Shown in pieces: positions 63,800 through 64,000 of a DNA stretch of 64,000 bases. Numbering within the stretch: position 1 is the first letter of the stretch; each line of letters opens with the position of its first letter. Origin of the DNA: Desulfuromonadaceae bacterium (GTDB lineage: Bacteria > Desulfobacterota > Desulfuromonadia > Desulfuromonadales > JAHYIW01); contig JAHYIW010000001.1 in NCBI GenBank assembly GCA_019429445.1, positions 21,336 through 85,335 on the forward strand. Direction: 5' to 3'. The notes beneath the pieces are model-generated. The model worked only from the letters and a program-made list of their open reading frames with translations, ran no database searches and had not been told where the DNA came from. The position numbers and the translations under genes are program-made.

Positions 63800-64000
63800 T
63801 TAAAGCAGGTTGATCAGCGCCCGCACCGTTTTTTCGATGCCGTCCGCTGCTTCACTGATCCGGCCCGCGAGCATGTAGGCCGGGGTCGAGACGATTTTGT
63901 GTTCCCTGTCGATGACGAATTCACGTACCGGGCAGTTAACGTGTCTGCCCCCCATGGTGTCGATTGCGCTGCCGGTATCGGCGTCGGTGCCGATCGTCAG
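63800..64000 (-). CDS. elbB: ElbB-like DJ-1/PfpI family glyoxalase (5' part outside window)
   Basis: Last 66 codons only; the frame is open to the window end. [40 protein letters not shown] and the end VRALINLL match the C terminus of ElbB (isoprenoid biosynthesis glyoxalase, sigma cross-reacting protein 27A). The catalytic Cys lies upstream and cannot be seen. Likely first in an operon with rubredoxin. Confidence 0.85.
   Translation of the reverse strand: MTIGTDADTGSAIDTMGGRHVNCPVREFVIDREHKIVSTPAYMLAGRISEAADGIEKTVRALINLL

Overview
The window looks like a chromosome segment of a mesophilic, Gram-negative deltaproteobacterium of the Desulfuromonadales/Geobacter type. This is inferred from gene content: system II cytochrome c maturation proteins, abundant outer-membrane and lipoprotein genes, a B12-binding radical SAM protein, a system of short palindromic repeats, rubredoxin, and a two-Hpt CheA. 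No rRNA or phylogenetic marker could be compared by computation. Genes are dense, often with ATGA or TGATG overlaps, and most intergenic gaps over 250 bp hold palindromic or REP-like repeats.

Left part (1-6875, all on +): the end of an operon with a FabF-like ketosynthase (cut by the window start), a ketosynthase-like protein without the active-site cysteine (chain-length-factor-like), a PagL-like outer-membrane lipid A deacylase homologue, a small unknown protein, a BtrH N-terminal-domain protein, an ABC ATPase and ABC-2 permease, and a dedicated acyl carrier protein. Together they suggest synthesis, transfer and export of an unusual acyl-derived product. A 165-bp imperfect palindrome sits inside the operon and supplies a stop codon.

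6876-8700: an accessory patch with direct repeats, an integron-type attC site, a higBA toxin-antitoxin cassette and a truncated integron integrase (last ~55 residues). This is a decayed integron.

8776-12432 (-): biotin operon bioW-bioF-bioH-bioC under a BirA-like operator. It carries enzymes for two different pimeloyl routes. 12636-14758 (+): CcsA/ResB cytochrome c maturation pair and an S4 RNA-binding protein. 14768-20198 (-): rod-shape cluster mreB-mreC-mreD-mrdA-rodA. 20400-23940 (+): PpiD-like foldase, purC and a TPR lipoprotein; then a convergent BamB-like PQQ-repeat lipoprotein.

25327-35488: tRNA-Ala(GGC); glmU-glmS (-); patatin and B12 radical SAM pair (-); a small hypothetical gene; tRNA with CAU anticodon; Nif3-like and zinc-ribbon proteins (+); and the RNase P RNA gene, which carries the same 21-nt insert in two separate arms. 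35585-40654 (+): LOG-family protein, ClC channel and UvrD/PcrA helicase. 40909-43086 (-): YfaZ-like porin, a GntR/FCD regulator with a perfect operator over its own promoter, and a periplasmic OB-fold-like protein. 44018-53154 (+): an outer-membrane barrel protein and a 2748-residue Ig-repeat lipoprotein with a strongly over-represented Tyr-Asn-Ser motif.

53215-64000: radA, moaC, a membrane protein, a DksA/TraR protein, tRNA-Ala(CGC), a 90-bp tandem repeat, a sigma-54 activator with a degenerate receiver, the convergent cheA-cheR-cheB locus (-), lipA (-), rubredoxin (-) and the 3' end of elbB (-). The least-described items are the KS/CLF/ACP/BtrH operon, the decayed integron, the repeats inside rnpB, the giant YNS-rich lipoprotein, and the family of imperfect palindromes.
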